A stretch of 64,000 bases of DNA from Aquidulcibacter paucihalophilus. GTDB lineage: Bacteria > Pseudomonadota > Alphaproteobacteria > Caulobacterales > Aquidulcibacteraceae. This document shows positions 37,505-47,033 of this stretch, piece after piece. How positions within the stretch are numbered: the first letter of the stretch is position 1; every line of letters starts with the position of its first letter. A program made the translations under genes and the position numbers. Under the pieces are notes generated by a model. That model saw only the letters and a program-made list of their open reading frames with translations. It was not told the origin of the DNA and ran no database searches. Location of the stretch: assembly GCF_002105465.1 (NCBI RefSeq), contig NZ_NCSQ01000084.1, positions 1 through 64,000 on the forward strand, in the 5' to 3' direction.

Positions 37505-37654
37505 GAAACTTCATCCTGCAGTGTGCAACAGCCCGCCATTCGAGCCGCGCGTTAGCCACACTATGACAGGGCAAAGATGGCCAGACCATGGCCAAAACAT
37601 TACAATGATGTCATAAAACCAGATATCGGATGAACTTGCTGTTAGATTGCGATT

Positions 37655-38137
37655 TCAGTCTGTTTTAGACTTGGCCTCGAACTCGCGAAGGGCCGCAAGG
37701 GCTTGGGCATCATCAATGGCAGGCATATCCGCTGGCACAGCGTGGCCACGCCGACTGGCAATATAAAGGCCCAAGCCGCCAAGTAACAGCAGGGCCAGCG
37801 GCGCGCCCCATAGCGCAAAAGTGTCCATGCCAATACGCGGGCGAAGGAGAACAAACTCGCCATATCGATCGGCAAAAAAGCGACGAACCTGTGCATCGCT
37901 ATCGCCTGCGGCAACACGCTCACGAATGGCTTTGCGCATGTCAACGGCAATCTCGGCCGATGACAAGGCAACGGGCTCATTCTCGCACACCACGCAACGG
38001 ATTTCGCGCGCGAGGTTTTGGGCACGAGCTTCCAAAGCTGGGTCACTCAAGGGTGCTTCCACCGCATACGCACCCGTCGGCGCTGCGAAGCAAACCATCC
38101 AGCCAAGCACAAGAAACTTGATCAGCTTTTGCTTCAT
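37655..38137 (-). CDS. ccmH: cytochrome c-type biogenesis protein CcmH
   Basis: 160 residues. Sec signal, then the redox pair C-x2-C in EIRCVVCENEP (Cys48, Cys51); the family norm is RCLVCQNQ, so a slight variant. Later come RFFADRYGEFVLLRPR and one C-terminal membrane helix. It keeps apocytochrome cysteines reduced for heme ligation at the CcmF complex. It overlaps ccmF by four bases. Order on the strand is ccmI, ccmE, ccmF, ccmH. Confidence 0.95.
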   Translation of the reverse strand: MKQKLIKFLVLGWMVCFAAPTGAYAVEAPLSDPALEARAQNLAREIRCVVCENEPVALSSAEIAVDMRKAIRERVAAGDSDAQVRRFFADRYGEFVLLRPRIGMDTFALWGAPLALLLLGGLGLYIASRRGHAVPADMPAIDDAQALAALREFEAKSKTD

Positions 38138-40158
38138 TCCGCAGCGACCCCGACGCTGGATGGATCAACCGGTGGGGTGCTTGCCCCGCCGCGCTTCGAC
38201 TTGGCCGGTTGCGGCGCGCCAATGCGCAAGCGACGGTCAGTCAAACTCACAGCCCCGCCGAGCGCCATCAAGAAGGCACCTCCGAAAATGGCGACCACCA
38301 GCGGGTTCCAATAGAGCCGGACGGTCCATGCCATGCGACCATTGATTTCAGCGGGATCCCCCAGAGCCGCGTAAACATCGCCAGCCAGAGACGACCGCAA
38401 AGCGACTTCGGTAGTGGGCATGCGGGCGGCGGGATAAAAGCGGCGCTCTGGGGCCAGAACAAGTTCCCGCTTCCCATCGGTCACGATCAATTGCGCCCGG
38501 TCGGCATAGTAATTTGGGCCTTCTTCTGCCGTCACCGCTTTCAGGGTTACCGTCCGGCCTGCAAAGCTTGTCGATTCACCCAAGCCGAGCGAGGCTGTGT
38601 GTTCAATGCGGAAAGCAGTCTCAGAAACGGCACCAAGGACAAATACGCCCATGCCCAGATGGGCGATGGTCATGCCCCATGCCGCACGTTGCAGACCCTT
38701 TACACGCGCCCAAACTTGCGGGGCTGGCAATTTGCCAAATCGGACGCGGTCAAGCACTTCGGCAATCGCCCCACAGACAAGCCAAGTACCAAGACCGATG
38801 CCAATTGCCGCCAAGGCCTTCCCGCCCATAAAGGCCCAGCTTAAGGTGATGGTTAGTGCCGTCAAAGCTGCGGCGACCCATAGGCGCTGCAGCACGGCCA
38901 TGATGTCTCCGCGCTTCCACGCCAGATAAGGTGCGATGGGCAAAGCCAAGAGCACCAGCGCCATCAGCGGGGTGAAGGTCAAGTTGAAGTAAGGCGGGCC
39001 AACAGACAAGGCCCGCTTAAACACGGCCTCGCCCAAAAGCGGATAGAGCGTCCCCACCAAAACGGTCGCAGTTGCCACGGTCAAGAAGAGATTGTTGAGT
39101 ACCAAGGCCCCTTCCCGGCTAATTGGGGCAAACAACCCCCGATCTGAACCCAAACTTGGACCGCGCCAGGCAAATAGAGCCAAGGCTCCGCCAGTAAAGG
39201 CCGCAAGGATCATCAGAATAATGAAGCCACGCTCAGGGTCGAGGGCAAATGCGTGCACCGAAGTCAACACGCCAGACCGGACCAAGAAAGTACCCAAAAG
39301 GGAGAGCGAAAATGTGAGGATTGCCAGCAAGACCGTCCAACTGGCTAGACCTCCACGCTTTTCGGTGACAATGGCTGAATGCAGAAGTGCGGCACCCAAT
39401 AACCAAGGCATAAAGCTCGCGTTTTCAACGGGGTCCCAGAACCACCAGCCTCCCCACCCGAGCTCATAATAGGCCCAATAGGAGCCTAGCGCGATCCCAA
39501 TGGTCAAAAACGTCCAAGATGCCAAGGCCCAAGGCCGCACCCATCGGGCCCAAGCCGCATCAACGCGCCCTTCCAACAAAGCTGCAACCGCCAAGGAGAA
39601 AACCACAGAAGAACCGACATAGCCCAAATAGAGGAAGGGCGGATGGGCTGCCAACGAAGGATCTTGCAGCAAGGGATTGAGGTCAGCCCCTTGCAAAGGG
39701 GCTGGATCTAACCGAACGAACGGGTTTGAGGCAAAGGCCAGATAAGCCATCATGACCGCCGTCAAAAGGCCTTGAACGCCAATCGCGCGCGCGCGCAAAT
39801 CCCACCGCAAGCCCTTGGAAAAATGCGCCAGCATCCAGCCAAAGCCAGCCGAGATCAGACACCAAAGGACCATGGACCCTTCATGATTGCCCCACGTGCC
39901 TGCAATCTTATAAAGCAGCGGCTTCAGGGTATGGCTGTTCTTCGCCACATTTTCGACGGAAAAGTCAGAGCGGATAAACGCGCTCATAAGTGCGAAAAAG
40001 GCCAGCGCAATGGCAAAGAATGCAATATCGGATGCGGCTTTTGACATGGCAGCAAAGCGCCCATCGCGTGCATGGCCACCCCACAAGCCAGTAGCTGCCT
40101 GTGCAAAGCTGGCGAAAAGGGCAAGGAAGATAAGGAAGTGTCCGAGTTCTGCGATCAT
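38134..40158 (-). CDS. ccmF: heme lyase CcmF, cytochrome c maturation
   Basis: 674 residues with about fifteen membrane helices. The tryptophan-rich WWD motif WGGWWFWDPVENASFMPW (about 236-253) binds heme on the periplasmic side; the external-facing histidines typical of the family are near by. It transfers heme from holo-CcmE to apocytochrome c together with CcmH and CcmI. Length and motif are complete. Its ATG is 84 bases after the ccmE stop. Confidence 0.97.
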   Translation of the reverse strand: MIAELGHFLIFLALFASFAQAATGLWGGHARDGRFAAMSKAASDIAFFAIALAFFALMSAFIRSDFSVENVAKNSHTLKPLLYKIAGTWGNHEGSMVLWCLISAGFGWMLAHFSKGLRWDLRARAIGVQGLLTAVMMAYLAFASNPFVRLDPAPLQGADLNPLLQDPSLAAHPPFLYLGYVGSSVVFSLAVAALLEGRVDAAWARWVRPWALASWTFLTIGIALGSYWAYYELGWGGWWFWDPVENASFMPWLLGAALLHSAIVTEKRGGLASWTVLLAILTFSLSLLGTFLVRSGVLTSVHAFALDPERGFIILMILAAFTGGALALFAWRGPSLGSDRGLFAPISREGALVLNNLFLTVATATVLVGTLYPLLGEAVFKRALSVGPPYFNLTFTPLMALVLLALPIAPYLAWKRGDIMAVLQRLWVAAALTALTITLSWAFMGGKALAAIGIGLGTWLVCGAIAEVLDRVRFGKLPAPQVWARVKGLQRAAWGMTIAHLGMGVFVLGAVSETAFRIEHTASLGLGESTSFAGRTVTLKAVTAEEGPNYYADRAQLIVTDGKRELVLAPERRFYPAARMPTTEVALRSSLAGDVYAALGDPAEINGRMAWTVRLYWNPLVVAIFGGAFLMALGGAVSLTDRRLRIGAPQPAKSKRGGASTPPVDPSSVGVAAE

Positions 40159-40242
40159 ACCCGACTATGTACCCCGCAGGCTGTTGGGTTCAACCTGTTT
40201 CCACTGCTCAAAACGAAATTTTGGCGATGGCCAAGTTCACGT

Positions 40243-40761
40243 TTACTTCGAACCGGTGTGAGCCGGATTCACCATCCCGGCACCGGTACCCAAATTGCTT
40301 TGGGTGTTGCTTTGGCTGACCGGCAAAGGCGCATCACGCCATTGGCCCGAAGCCTTCAACGCATCAGCCACTTCCTTGGGCATATAGTTTTCGTCGTGAC
40401 GGGCAAGGATCGTGCGGGCTTCAAACGTGTCGGGGGCGGTAAACTTGCCTTCGGCCACAACGCCTTGCCCTTCCCGGAATAGATCAGGCAACACGCCGCG
40501 ATAGCTGACGCGCACGTCGGCTTTCATATCCGTCACGATAAAGTTTACGCTGCCATTGTCGCTGCGCACCACGGTGCCCTTGGCTACAAGACCGCCGATA
40601 CGGGCTTGCGTGCCGGCTTCAGGTTTCTTGGCTTGCGCGTCTGTCGGGGAATAAAAGAAAGAGGCCGTTTGACGCAAAGCCACGCTTGCAACCGCTGTCG
40701 CGCCCAGCAGAACTATCCCTGCTGCAGAAATCAGAAGAAGGCGGCGATCACGTCTGCGCAT
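40243..40761 (-). CDS. ccmE: periplasmic heme chaperone CcmE
   Basis: 172 residues: one N-terminal membrane anchor, a beta-barrel OB-type domain, and the heme-attachment HxxxY motif with His122 and Tyr126 in RHDENYMPKE. CcmE receives heme from CcmABCD through a covalent bond to this histidine and passes it to CcmF. ccmABCD are not in the window. The gene lies 74 bases after ccmI. Confidence 0.96.
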   Translation of the reverse strand: MRRRDRRLLLISAAGIVLLGATAVASVALRQTASFFYSPTDAQAKKPEAGTQARIGGLVAKGTVVRSDNGSVNFIVTDMKADVRVSYRGVLPDLFREGQGVVAEGKFTAPDTFEARTILARHDENYMPKEVADALKASGQWRDAPLPVSQSNTQSNLGTGAGMVNPAHTGSK

Positions 40762-40835
40762 GGCTCTTACTCAATCTTTCCCACAAACTACTGCGTTACG
40801 TCGCAAATGGAAAGAAACCTTTCCCTCACACACAC

Positions 40836-42032
40836 TCACCTTTTCGGCATCGGAGCTGAGCCCGATGCACCATTAGCTTCCGCGCTCGGCGCACTTTCAA
40901 GCGCGAGGCTGTACACGGCAGACAAGAGCGGATCGCGCGTCTGCTGGCTTTGTCCGACCGTGAGAATATCACGCGCCTCCTTTAGTCTGCCGGTCATCAA
41001 AAGAACCCGCGCCGCCGACAAGCGCAACGCCGGATCGGCTGGGTTTTCAGCGATTCGATCCACGCGTTTGGCAATCATTGTGTCAATGAAGGCCTTTTGC
41101 GCTGCCGGATCTGTCTGGGCCATCCCGGCCATCGGTGGCTGACTATCACCATCTGGCCCACGATCCAATTGTGACAAGACCTCTGCTACACGAGCGACTA
41201 ATTGGCGTTGACTGTCAGGTTCCTTTTCATTGGCGATATAGGCCGATCGCCAAGATGCCAAAGCTTCTTGTTTCTTGCCAGCCTGCCAGTCCGCAAGCCC
41301 CAGAAAGAAGCGCGCACTTGCGGAGTTCGGGTTGAGTTGCAGGGCTGCGTCGAAAGCTGATTTGGCATCAGCACCCACCACGCCCTTGTTCAAACGCATC
41401 AAAACAGCGCCAGTTTCCGCAATCAGTTCGGCATTTTTTGGATCGCGGCGCAATGCCGCCTGAAAGGCCCGCAAAGCATCTTGGTCGCGCCCGGCGCTAC
41501 TGAGGACTTGCGCCATCAAGGCGTGGGGCATTGGGTCGTCGGGCGCTTTCCTGGCCTGTTCCTGCAGCAAGAGCATGATCTCATCTTCGCTCAAGGTTTC
41601 AGGCGCGCGCGACAACAGTTCTGCTTCGCGTTGGGCAAAGGGTTGGTCGGTCTTTTGTGGCGACCCATAAAGAAGATAAAGCGCCCCTGCCCCCAACGCG
41701 ATGGCGGCAGCCACACTGGTCAATGCCAATTTGCCCAAACGGGGCCCTTCGCTCAGCGTGCGGTCACGAGCTTGGACGAGCCGACGTCCAATCTCCAGCC
41801 TTCCAGCTTGTGCGGCCTCTTCTGAAATTCGGCCTTGCGCCAAATCACGGTCTATCTCTGCGATTTGATCCTGATAGACTTGCAGGTCTGCCCGGTCGCC
41901 TTCAAGCGCGCCACCCCGCGCGCCTGCCCGCAACACCCACCAGGCTGCCCCCACGAGGGCAACAAGCAAGCTAAGCCAAAACAATCCAGCAACGAGAAAA
42001 GGGGGGAGGTGAGTCATGATGAAGGGCGACAT
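40836..42032 (-). CDS. ccmI: cytochrome c biogenesis protein CcmI (CycH)
   Basis: 398 residues from an ATG behind GGGAG. Two N-terminal membrane helices flank a cytosolic leucine-zipper-like loop (DLQVYQDQIAEIDRDLAQGR), followed by a periplasmic TPR region (PHALMAQVLSSAGRDQDALRA, PNSASARFFLGLADWQAG). CcmI binds the C-terminus of apocytochrome c and delivers it to CcmFH. An alternative ATG at 42017 would shorten it by five residues. It is the first ccm gene of the group. Confidence 0.92.
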   Translation of the reverse strand: MSPFIMTHLPPFLVAGLFWLSLLVALVGAAWWVLRAGARGGALEGDRADLQVYQDQIAEIDRDLAQGRISEEAAQAGRLEIGRRLVQARDRTLSEGPRLGKLALTSVAAAIALGAGALYLLYGSPQKTDQPFAQREAELLSRAPETLSEDEIMLLLQEQARKAPDDPMPHALMAQVLSSAGRDQDALRAFQAALRRDPKNAELIAETGAVLMRLNKGVVGADAKSAFDAALQLNPNSASARFFLGLADWQAGKKQEALASWRSAYIANEKEPDSQRQLVARVAEVLSQLDRGPDGDSQPPMAGMAQTDPAAQKAFIDTMIAKRVDRIAENPADPALRLSAARVLLMTGRLKEARDILTVGQSQQTRDPLLSAVYSLALESAPSAEANGASGSAPMPKR

Positions 42033-42115
42033 GCACGCTCCCACCCTCCGGTTCAAGGCTTCAGGGTGAAAATGTCGCAGGCAAAGGCTTCAAGCTTGCG
42101 CGATCAATCGTCGGC

Positions 42116-43522
42116 TTAGGCCGCCTTTTTGAGGAAGGCTAAGATCCGCCGCTCAAAATTCTTCGCGGGCATGGGGCCATCTAGAGCGGTGATCAACGTA
42201 ACGACAGCGTTGATCCAATCTTGAAAATGCGGGGAAGTTTCCCCCTCACGTGCAACCCGAACCAAACCTTCGCACACCGCATCCAATTGACCGGCACAGG
42301 TCCGGCTCGCATTGTCACGGAAGCCGCCAAAGCCAGCGAGAGGCGCTAAAAGGCGCGTAGCCACCAAGAATTGCATATGGCACCGCGCCACTTCAACCTT
42401 GTTCGGATCAATCGCCGCCCCGTAACGAGGTTCCGTGAGCATGCCAGCATTTTTTTTGCGAACCATATCCATCGGCAAAGCTTGCTCGAGTGCTTTGACC
42501 GCTGCATGGCAGATCATTTCTAACCGCGAGCCCACTTGGCTACAAATGGCCGTCAATTCTTGCCGCCACGGACCATTTGGCGAAAGAATTGTATCGCGCG
42601 TCATACCATGCACCAGCTTGTTGTGGCGGTCGATTGCCACAGCAACTGCTTCCACATCAAATGTTCCGCCCAGGGCGGCATGCTCAATCACGGCACCTTC
42701 GCGGCGCAGCAAGGCAATGACCCGCCGCCTCACGACAGCGAAATGGGTTGTATCAATCTTGCGGTCATCCACGCCACGCGACACGCGCTGTAACACGCGC
42801 AAAGCTTGATATGGCTTGGGCAAAACCGACATCGTCAAAAGCAAGATTTCAGTTGCGGCTTGAGGACTACGGTTTTCAGCTTCTTTTACAGCGTTTGCCA
42901 AACGCAGGATTGACTGTTCATGCATGTCGCCGCGCAAACTTTGAACACCAGTCCAAATCTCGCGTCCCGCCTTTTCAGCTTCAAGAAGCGGGATTAAGCG
43001 GCCCAAAACATGGGCTGCTTCAGGCATTTTCGACAAAGCGCTCAAGCGCTCGGGTGGGATATCCTGGATATTGGACAAAAGTTCGGCCCGCATTTGCTGG
43101 GCATAATCACGGGCCTGGGTCATGTCGCCGCGCAAGCTTGCGGCCGTTCCTAAGGGCTCAAGGTCAACATAAGCATCAGGCGCAAGCTGGCCAATAATGA
43201 GCTTCCAGACCTGACCCAAGCCAATGCGCGGCAGGGAACCCGGCATCAGGCGATGCAGCGGACCGTTTTCGAATAGGTTTTCGAACGGCTCAAAAAACAA
43301 GCGGTCGAAACTAAGGACGCGGGTGTGGGCTTGGCCGGTTGCAAAGGTGGCAGGAATGCCCGCTTCGCGCATGGCATCGAGCAATTCGCCAGTCGGGATC
43401 GATTGAACACCTTGAACTTTCATGCGCTCCAGAAGCGCCCATAGCTTCCCAGCCGTTGTAGGCGGGGTCGAAAGCAACAGGGCCTTTAGGGCAGCAATCT
43501 TGTCGTCGGTTAGAACTGTCAT
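42116..43522 (-). CDS. conserved-looking cytoplasmic protein, unknown (468 residues)
   Basis: Long, mostly helical protein without signal or membrane segment. It begins MTVLTDDKIAALKALLLSTP and later has RLFFEPFENLFENGPLHRLMPGSLPR, ILLLTMSVLPKPYQALRVLQRVSRG and PMPAKNFERRILAFLKKAA. The first of these could be an RNA- or membrane-contact element. Base composition matches the neighbours, so I see no sign of recent transfer. I recognise no domain. It lies 84 bases before ccmI on the same strand, but a functional link to cytochrome assembly is not supported. Confidence 0.78.
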   Translation of the reverse strand: MTVLTDDKIAALKALLLSTPPTTAGKLWALLERMKVQGVQSIPTGELLDAMREAGIPATFATGQAHTRVLSFDRLFFEPFENLFENGPLHRLMPGSLPRIGLGQVWKLIIGQLAPDAYVDLEPLGTAASLRGDMTQARDYAQQMRAELLSNIQDIPPERLSALSKMPEAAHVLGRLIPLLEAEKAGREIWTGVQSLRGDMHEQSILRLANAVKEAENRSPQAATEILLLTMSVLPKPYQALRVLQRVSRGVDDRKIDTTHFAVVRRRVIALLRREGAVIEHAALGGTFDVEAVAVAIDRHNKLVHGMTRDTILSPNGPWRQELTAICSQVGSRLEMICHAAVKALEQALPMDMVRKKNAGMLTEPRYGAAIDPNKVEVARCHMQFLVATRLLAPLAGFGGFRDNASRTCAGQLDAVCEGLVRVAREGETSPHFQDWINAVVTLITALDGPMPAKNFERRILAFLKKAA

Positions 43523-43642
43523 CTGCGAAAACTCAAGTCGGTACTCACTTGCGGCCAAATGCAATGTAGCCGTCCAGCACGCTTTCGTAGCAAAAATGGG
43601 TTAATTTGGTGTTTGCAGAGATAAAGACAGTAAAATTTAAAT

Positions 43643-45028
43643 CTAAACAGATATTTCGGCGGCAGGTAGCAATAATAGCGCGCGCAATCCTCCCAATTCA
43701 GATCGATCTAGCCTTAGGCTACCACCATAAGCGCGTGCCAATTCATCGCAAATCGACAAACCAAGCCCGGAACCTGGTAAGGTTTCATCCAAACGTGCGC
43801 CGCGTTTCAAGGCCGCAACTAGGGCATCGCCTTCTAAGCCGTCACCATCATCCTCAATCGTGATTTCAATCTGCCCATTTGCGGCCAAGCGTGCGGTAAT
43901 TTCCACAAGCCCGCCCCCATATTTGCAGGCATTTTCCGACAAATTGCCGATCAAGTCCTCCAAATCTTCTTTTTCGCCACGAAAGACCAGATTATCCTCA
44001 AACCGGGCTGAAACCTTGACTCCATCGGCTTTGAATAGCCGACCGAGGGTGCGGCTTACATCCTCGATAACAGGGCCGATCGGGGTGCGCGCACCTAAGG
44101 ATTCTGCTCGTGCGGCAGCCGACGCCCGCTTCAAATAATGCTCAACTTGGCGCGTCATGGCTTGTGCTTGACGGGCCACCAGATCTTCAAACTCGCCTTG
44201 CCGGTATCTCGATTCATTCAAAAGAACCGACAGTGGGGTCTTGAGGGCATGAGCCAAATTGCCGACATGGGTGCGGGCTCGCTCAACCACTTCTTGATTA
44301 TGGGAAATCAGCGCGTTGAGTTCCCCGGCCAGAGGTGCCAGCTCTTTTGGGGCATCTTCATCCAAGCGGTCACGCTCTCCATTACGGATCATGGCCAGCT
44401 CTCGTCCCATGCGACGCAGGGGTTCGAGACCCAATTGCACCTGCAGGAAAATCGCCCCCAATAAGCCGAGCGCCAGCGCCAAAAGACCCAGTGACAATGC
44501 CAGATTGAACCGGTCGCCTGCGGCCACCGCTTCGCCTGTGTCGGCCCCGACCATCAACAGGGTCTGACTGCTCCGCCCTGGCAATTGTACCAGTCGGGCA
44601 GCTACCCGCAGGCGCTCTTTGTCGCGGCTCATTTCAATCGTTTGGGTGAGACCAGGTTGGGCAAGGACCTGTTCGACCAATAGCAAAGGCGGCTCAAACG
44701 GCTCATCCCAGACAGAACGCGAACTAACCCCTGGACCTGCTAACTTCGGGCCTGCCGCGACATCGACAACCCGCCAGTAATGGCCAGACAAGGGGCGGAC
44801 AAAACGCGGATCGGTTGGCGGACGCGGCACCCGCAATTGCCCTTGACCATCAGTCTCAATCGTCGCAGCCAAAGCATCAATGGAGACGGCTAGTTCACGA
44901 TCAAAGGCCTCAAAGACCGAATTGCGAAACAGAGCCGACAGGCCATAGCCCGTTGCGACCAGCACCAAAGCTGACCAAATGGCGGCGACGGCAACCAGTC
45001 GCCCCGCAAGGGATCGGCGAGGCCTCAC
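43643..45028 (-). CDS. sensor histidine kinase (PhoQ-like architecture)
   Basis: 461 residues: membrane helix near 13-33, a periplasmic sensor region (about 35-160), a second helix (near 175-195), HAMP, HisKA with His in NLAHALKTPLSVLLNE, N-box NLSENACKYGG and G-box GSGLGLSICDELAR. It pairs with the OmpR-type regulator that overlaps its start by four bases. A PepSY protein gene lies just upstream, the arrangement of envelope-sensing systems. Confidence 0.93.
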   Translation of the reverse strand: MRPRRSLAGRLVAVAAIWSALVLVATGYGLSALFRNSVFEAFDRELAVSIDALAATIETDGQGQLRVPRPPTDPRFVRPLSGHYWRVVDVAAGPKLAGPGVSSRSVWDEPFEPPLLLVEQVLAQPGLTQTIEMSRDKERLRVAARLVQLPGRSSQTLLMVGADTGEAVAAGDRFNLALSLGLLALALGLLGAIFLQVQLGLEPLRRMGRELAMIRNGERDRLDEDAPKELAPLAGELNALISHNQEVVERARTHVGNLAHALKTPLSVLLNESRYRQGEFEDLVARQAQAMTRQVEHYLKRASAAARAESLGARTPIGPVIEDVSRTLGRLFKADGVKVSARFEDNLVFRGEKEDLEDLIGNLSENACKYGGGLVEITARLAANGQIEITIEDDGDGLEGDALVAALKRGARLDETLPGSGLGLSICDELARAYGGSLRLDRSELGGLRALLLLPAAEISV

Positions 45029-45711
45029 CCTTTACCCGACGTGCTGGTGGCGTCTGGATCTAGCAATTGATAGCCCAGACCTCGGATTGTTGCGATCCGA
45101 TCTTGGCCAATCTTCTTACGAAGTCGGCCAACAAAGACTTCGATCGTGTTGGAATCGCGGTCAAAGTCTTGGTCATAAATATGTTCGATCAGTTCAGACC
45201 GCGGCACAACACGCCCCACATGGTGCATGAGATAGGTCAAAAGGCGCAACTCGTGACTGGTTAGTTTTACGGGATCGCCTGCTACGGTCGCGCGTTGGGC
45301 GCGTGGGTCCAACCGAAGGTCGCCACATTCCAGCGCCGGGGTGGCGTGGCCAGCCGCGCGGCGGACAAGCGCCCGCAGTCGTGCCAATAATTCCTCAATA
45401 TGGAATGGCTTGGTGAGATAGTCGTCTGCCCCAGCATCAAAGCCAGCGACCTTCTCGCTCCAGCGATCCCGCGCGGTCAAAATCAGCACAGGGACGACTT
45501 TACCAGCATTACGCCACCGTTCCAGCACAGTCACGCCGTCAATCAGGGGCAAACCCAGATCAAGCACGATGACATCATAGGGTTCGGTCTCGCCCAGAAA
45601 ATGACCTTCTTCGCCATCGGCTGCGACATCAACGGCATAGCCGGAATCTTGCAAAGCGCGCTCGAGCTGACGCCGCAAATCGGGATCATCTTCCACTACC
45701 AGACAGCGCAT
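45025..45711 (-). CDS. OmpR-family response regulator
   Basis: 228 residues from ATG with GGAG upstream (MRCLVVEDDPDLRRQLERAL); the open frame extends 35 codons further without a start signal. Receiver Asp in YDVIVLDLGLPLIDG, switch lysine in DYLTKPFHIEELLARLRALV, winged helix with LTSHELRLLTYLMHH and EVFVGRLRKKIG. It is cotranscribed with the kinase at 43643, and with the PepSY gene upstream by 67 bases. Confidence 0.93.
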   Translation of the reverse strand: MRCLVVEDDPDLRRQLERALQDSGYAVDVAADGEEGHFLGETEPYDVIVLDLGLPLIDGVTVLERWRNAGKVVPVLILTARDRWSEKVAGFDAGADDYLTKPFHIEELLARLRALVRRAAGHATPALECGDLRLDPRAQRATVAGDPVKLTSHELRLLTYLMHHVGRVVPRSELIEHIYDQDFDRDSNTIEVFVGRLRKKIGQDRIATIRGLGYQLLDPDATSTSGKG

Positions 45712-45778
45712 GCACTCTACTCCCTCTCCTGACCACATCCCGCCTGTCCGCGACGGCGAACTTCGGTAATGTGATAAA

Positions 45779-46129
45779 CTAGCCTTGGCGACCAACAATC
45801 TGACCAGATTGGGCATCGACTTTGAAGATCATGATGCGGCCCCGCGAGGCCTGCCAACGCACAATATAAAAGGGACGCCCATTTTCGGTCACGAGTTGCG
45901 TATCAAGCTGATGGCCGGGTTCAATGGCGTTTATCATCTCTAAGACCTGGATGAGGGGGACGTTTTGGCTGGCCAGTTGAAAGAGGCCACCATGACGCCC
46001 ATCTGCCCGGAACACCAAGCCTGTGGGGCTTGAAGGTGCCGCAGAGACCCGTCCTGCTTGCGCAGGCCCCACCAGACTGAGGCTGGCTAAGAGAGACGAG
46101 CTCAACAAGAGGGCGATCAGCTTTTTCAT
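45779..46129 (-). CDS. PepSY-domain exported protein
   Basis: 116 residues: signal peptide ending PAQA, then a PepSY-type domain (LIQVLEMINAIEPGHQLDTQ, GRPFYIVRWQASRGRIMIFKVDAQSGQIVG). PepSY proteins often precede PhoPQ-type two-component genes and may inhibit proteases or modulate the sensor. The upstream frame is open for 21 codons more, but the internal ATG gives a proper signal. Confidence 0.88.
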   Translation of the reverse strand: MKKLIALLLSSSLLASLSLVGPAQAGRVSAAPSSPTGLVFRADGRHGGLFQLASQNVPLIQVLEMINAIEPGHQLDTQLVTENGRPFYIVRWQASRGRIMIFKVDAQSGQIVGRQG

Positions 46130-46269
46130 AGGGCCAAGATTACACGTATGGTTCTGAACGTGGACTAAACGCGATCGATCCGTTTCGTTCATAGAGGAGG
46201 CCGATCCCTGTTACTTTACCCGCACTCTTGAGGCTGTAACAATGCGGTAACGATACAAAAAACACTCGA

Positions 46270-47010
46270 TTATAGTGCTGAAGGCTGCAATCGGGCCGCT
46301 TTCGCCCAATCATAAGCAGCTGTCACAAATGCTTGAAACAGCGCCGCAGCGTCAGGGGTCTCCTCAATCAGCCGCTCTGGATGCCATTGCACCCCCATCA
46401 CAAAGCGGCGATCTGGCCGTTCAATGGCCTCTACCAGGCCGTCATCAGAATAAGCTGAGATCACGACTTGATCGCTAATCTCCACCAGAGCTTCGCGGTG
46501 GAAACTATTCACGTGAAAATGGTTGAGGCCAGTAATGGTATGAAGCTTGGTGCCGCCGGTGACCTTTACGCCATGGCGGGTTGTCCGGTCATCATGGGCA
46601 ATGCTGCCATCGGTATAGGATTTTGCATCCCCGCTCATTCGACATCCCGATAGGCATCCGAGCATTTGCATGCCATTACAAATACCAAAATAAGGTCGAT
46701 CTTCTGCCAAGAATGCTTCAACCAATGCCCGCTCGATCGCAAAGCGGTCTGATTGGGGCGCATAGCTTTCTTGTCCATGGACATACCATTCGGAAGGGAA
46801 TTTGATCCGCGCGCCGGTCGACATCAAGCCCGCACACTGCTGGCGCGCAAACTCGAGAGAATCCGCAGCATAGGGCAACCCCACAGCCACACCGCCAGCT
46901 TTCTCAATGGCCTTAAAATAGCTCTTGCCTGTGTCATAGGACGCGCCGCCTTGGCTGGTGTTTTCGTCCAGAATGATGCCGATGATTGGTTTATCGCCTA
47001 AAAGTCCCAT
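46270..47010 (-). CDS. gamma-glutamyl-GABA hydrolase-like amidase (peptidase C26, PuuD-type)
   Basis: 246 residues from MGLLGDKPIIGIILDEN, the first ATG with AGGG nearby; the longer frame runs into the previous gene. Class I glutamine-amidotransferase fold with nucleophile Cys111 in YFGICNGMQMLG and the His-Glu pair in MGVQWHPERL. It hydrolyses a gamma-glutamyl amide; PuuD acts on gamma-glutamyl-GABA in putrescine catabolism. No other put/puu genes are here, so the substrate is open. The DnaJ-domain gene is 23 bases upstream. Confidence 0.9.
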   Translation of the reverse strand: MGLLGDKPIIGIILDENTSQGGASYDTGKSYFKAIEKAGGVAVGLPYAADSLEFARQQCAGLMSTGARIKFPSEWYVHGQESYAPQSDRFAIERALVEAFLAEDRPYFGICNGMQMLGCLSGCRMSGDAKSYTDGSIAHDDRTTRHGVKVTGGTKLHTITGLNHFHVNSFHREALVEISDQVVISAYSDDGLVEAIERPDRRFVMGVQWHPERLIEETPDAAALFQAFVTAAYDWAKAARLQPSAL

Positions 47011-47033
47011 AGCCCTATATCCTTCGCCCAAGG

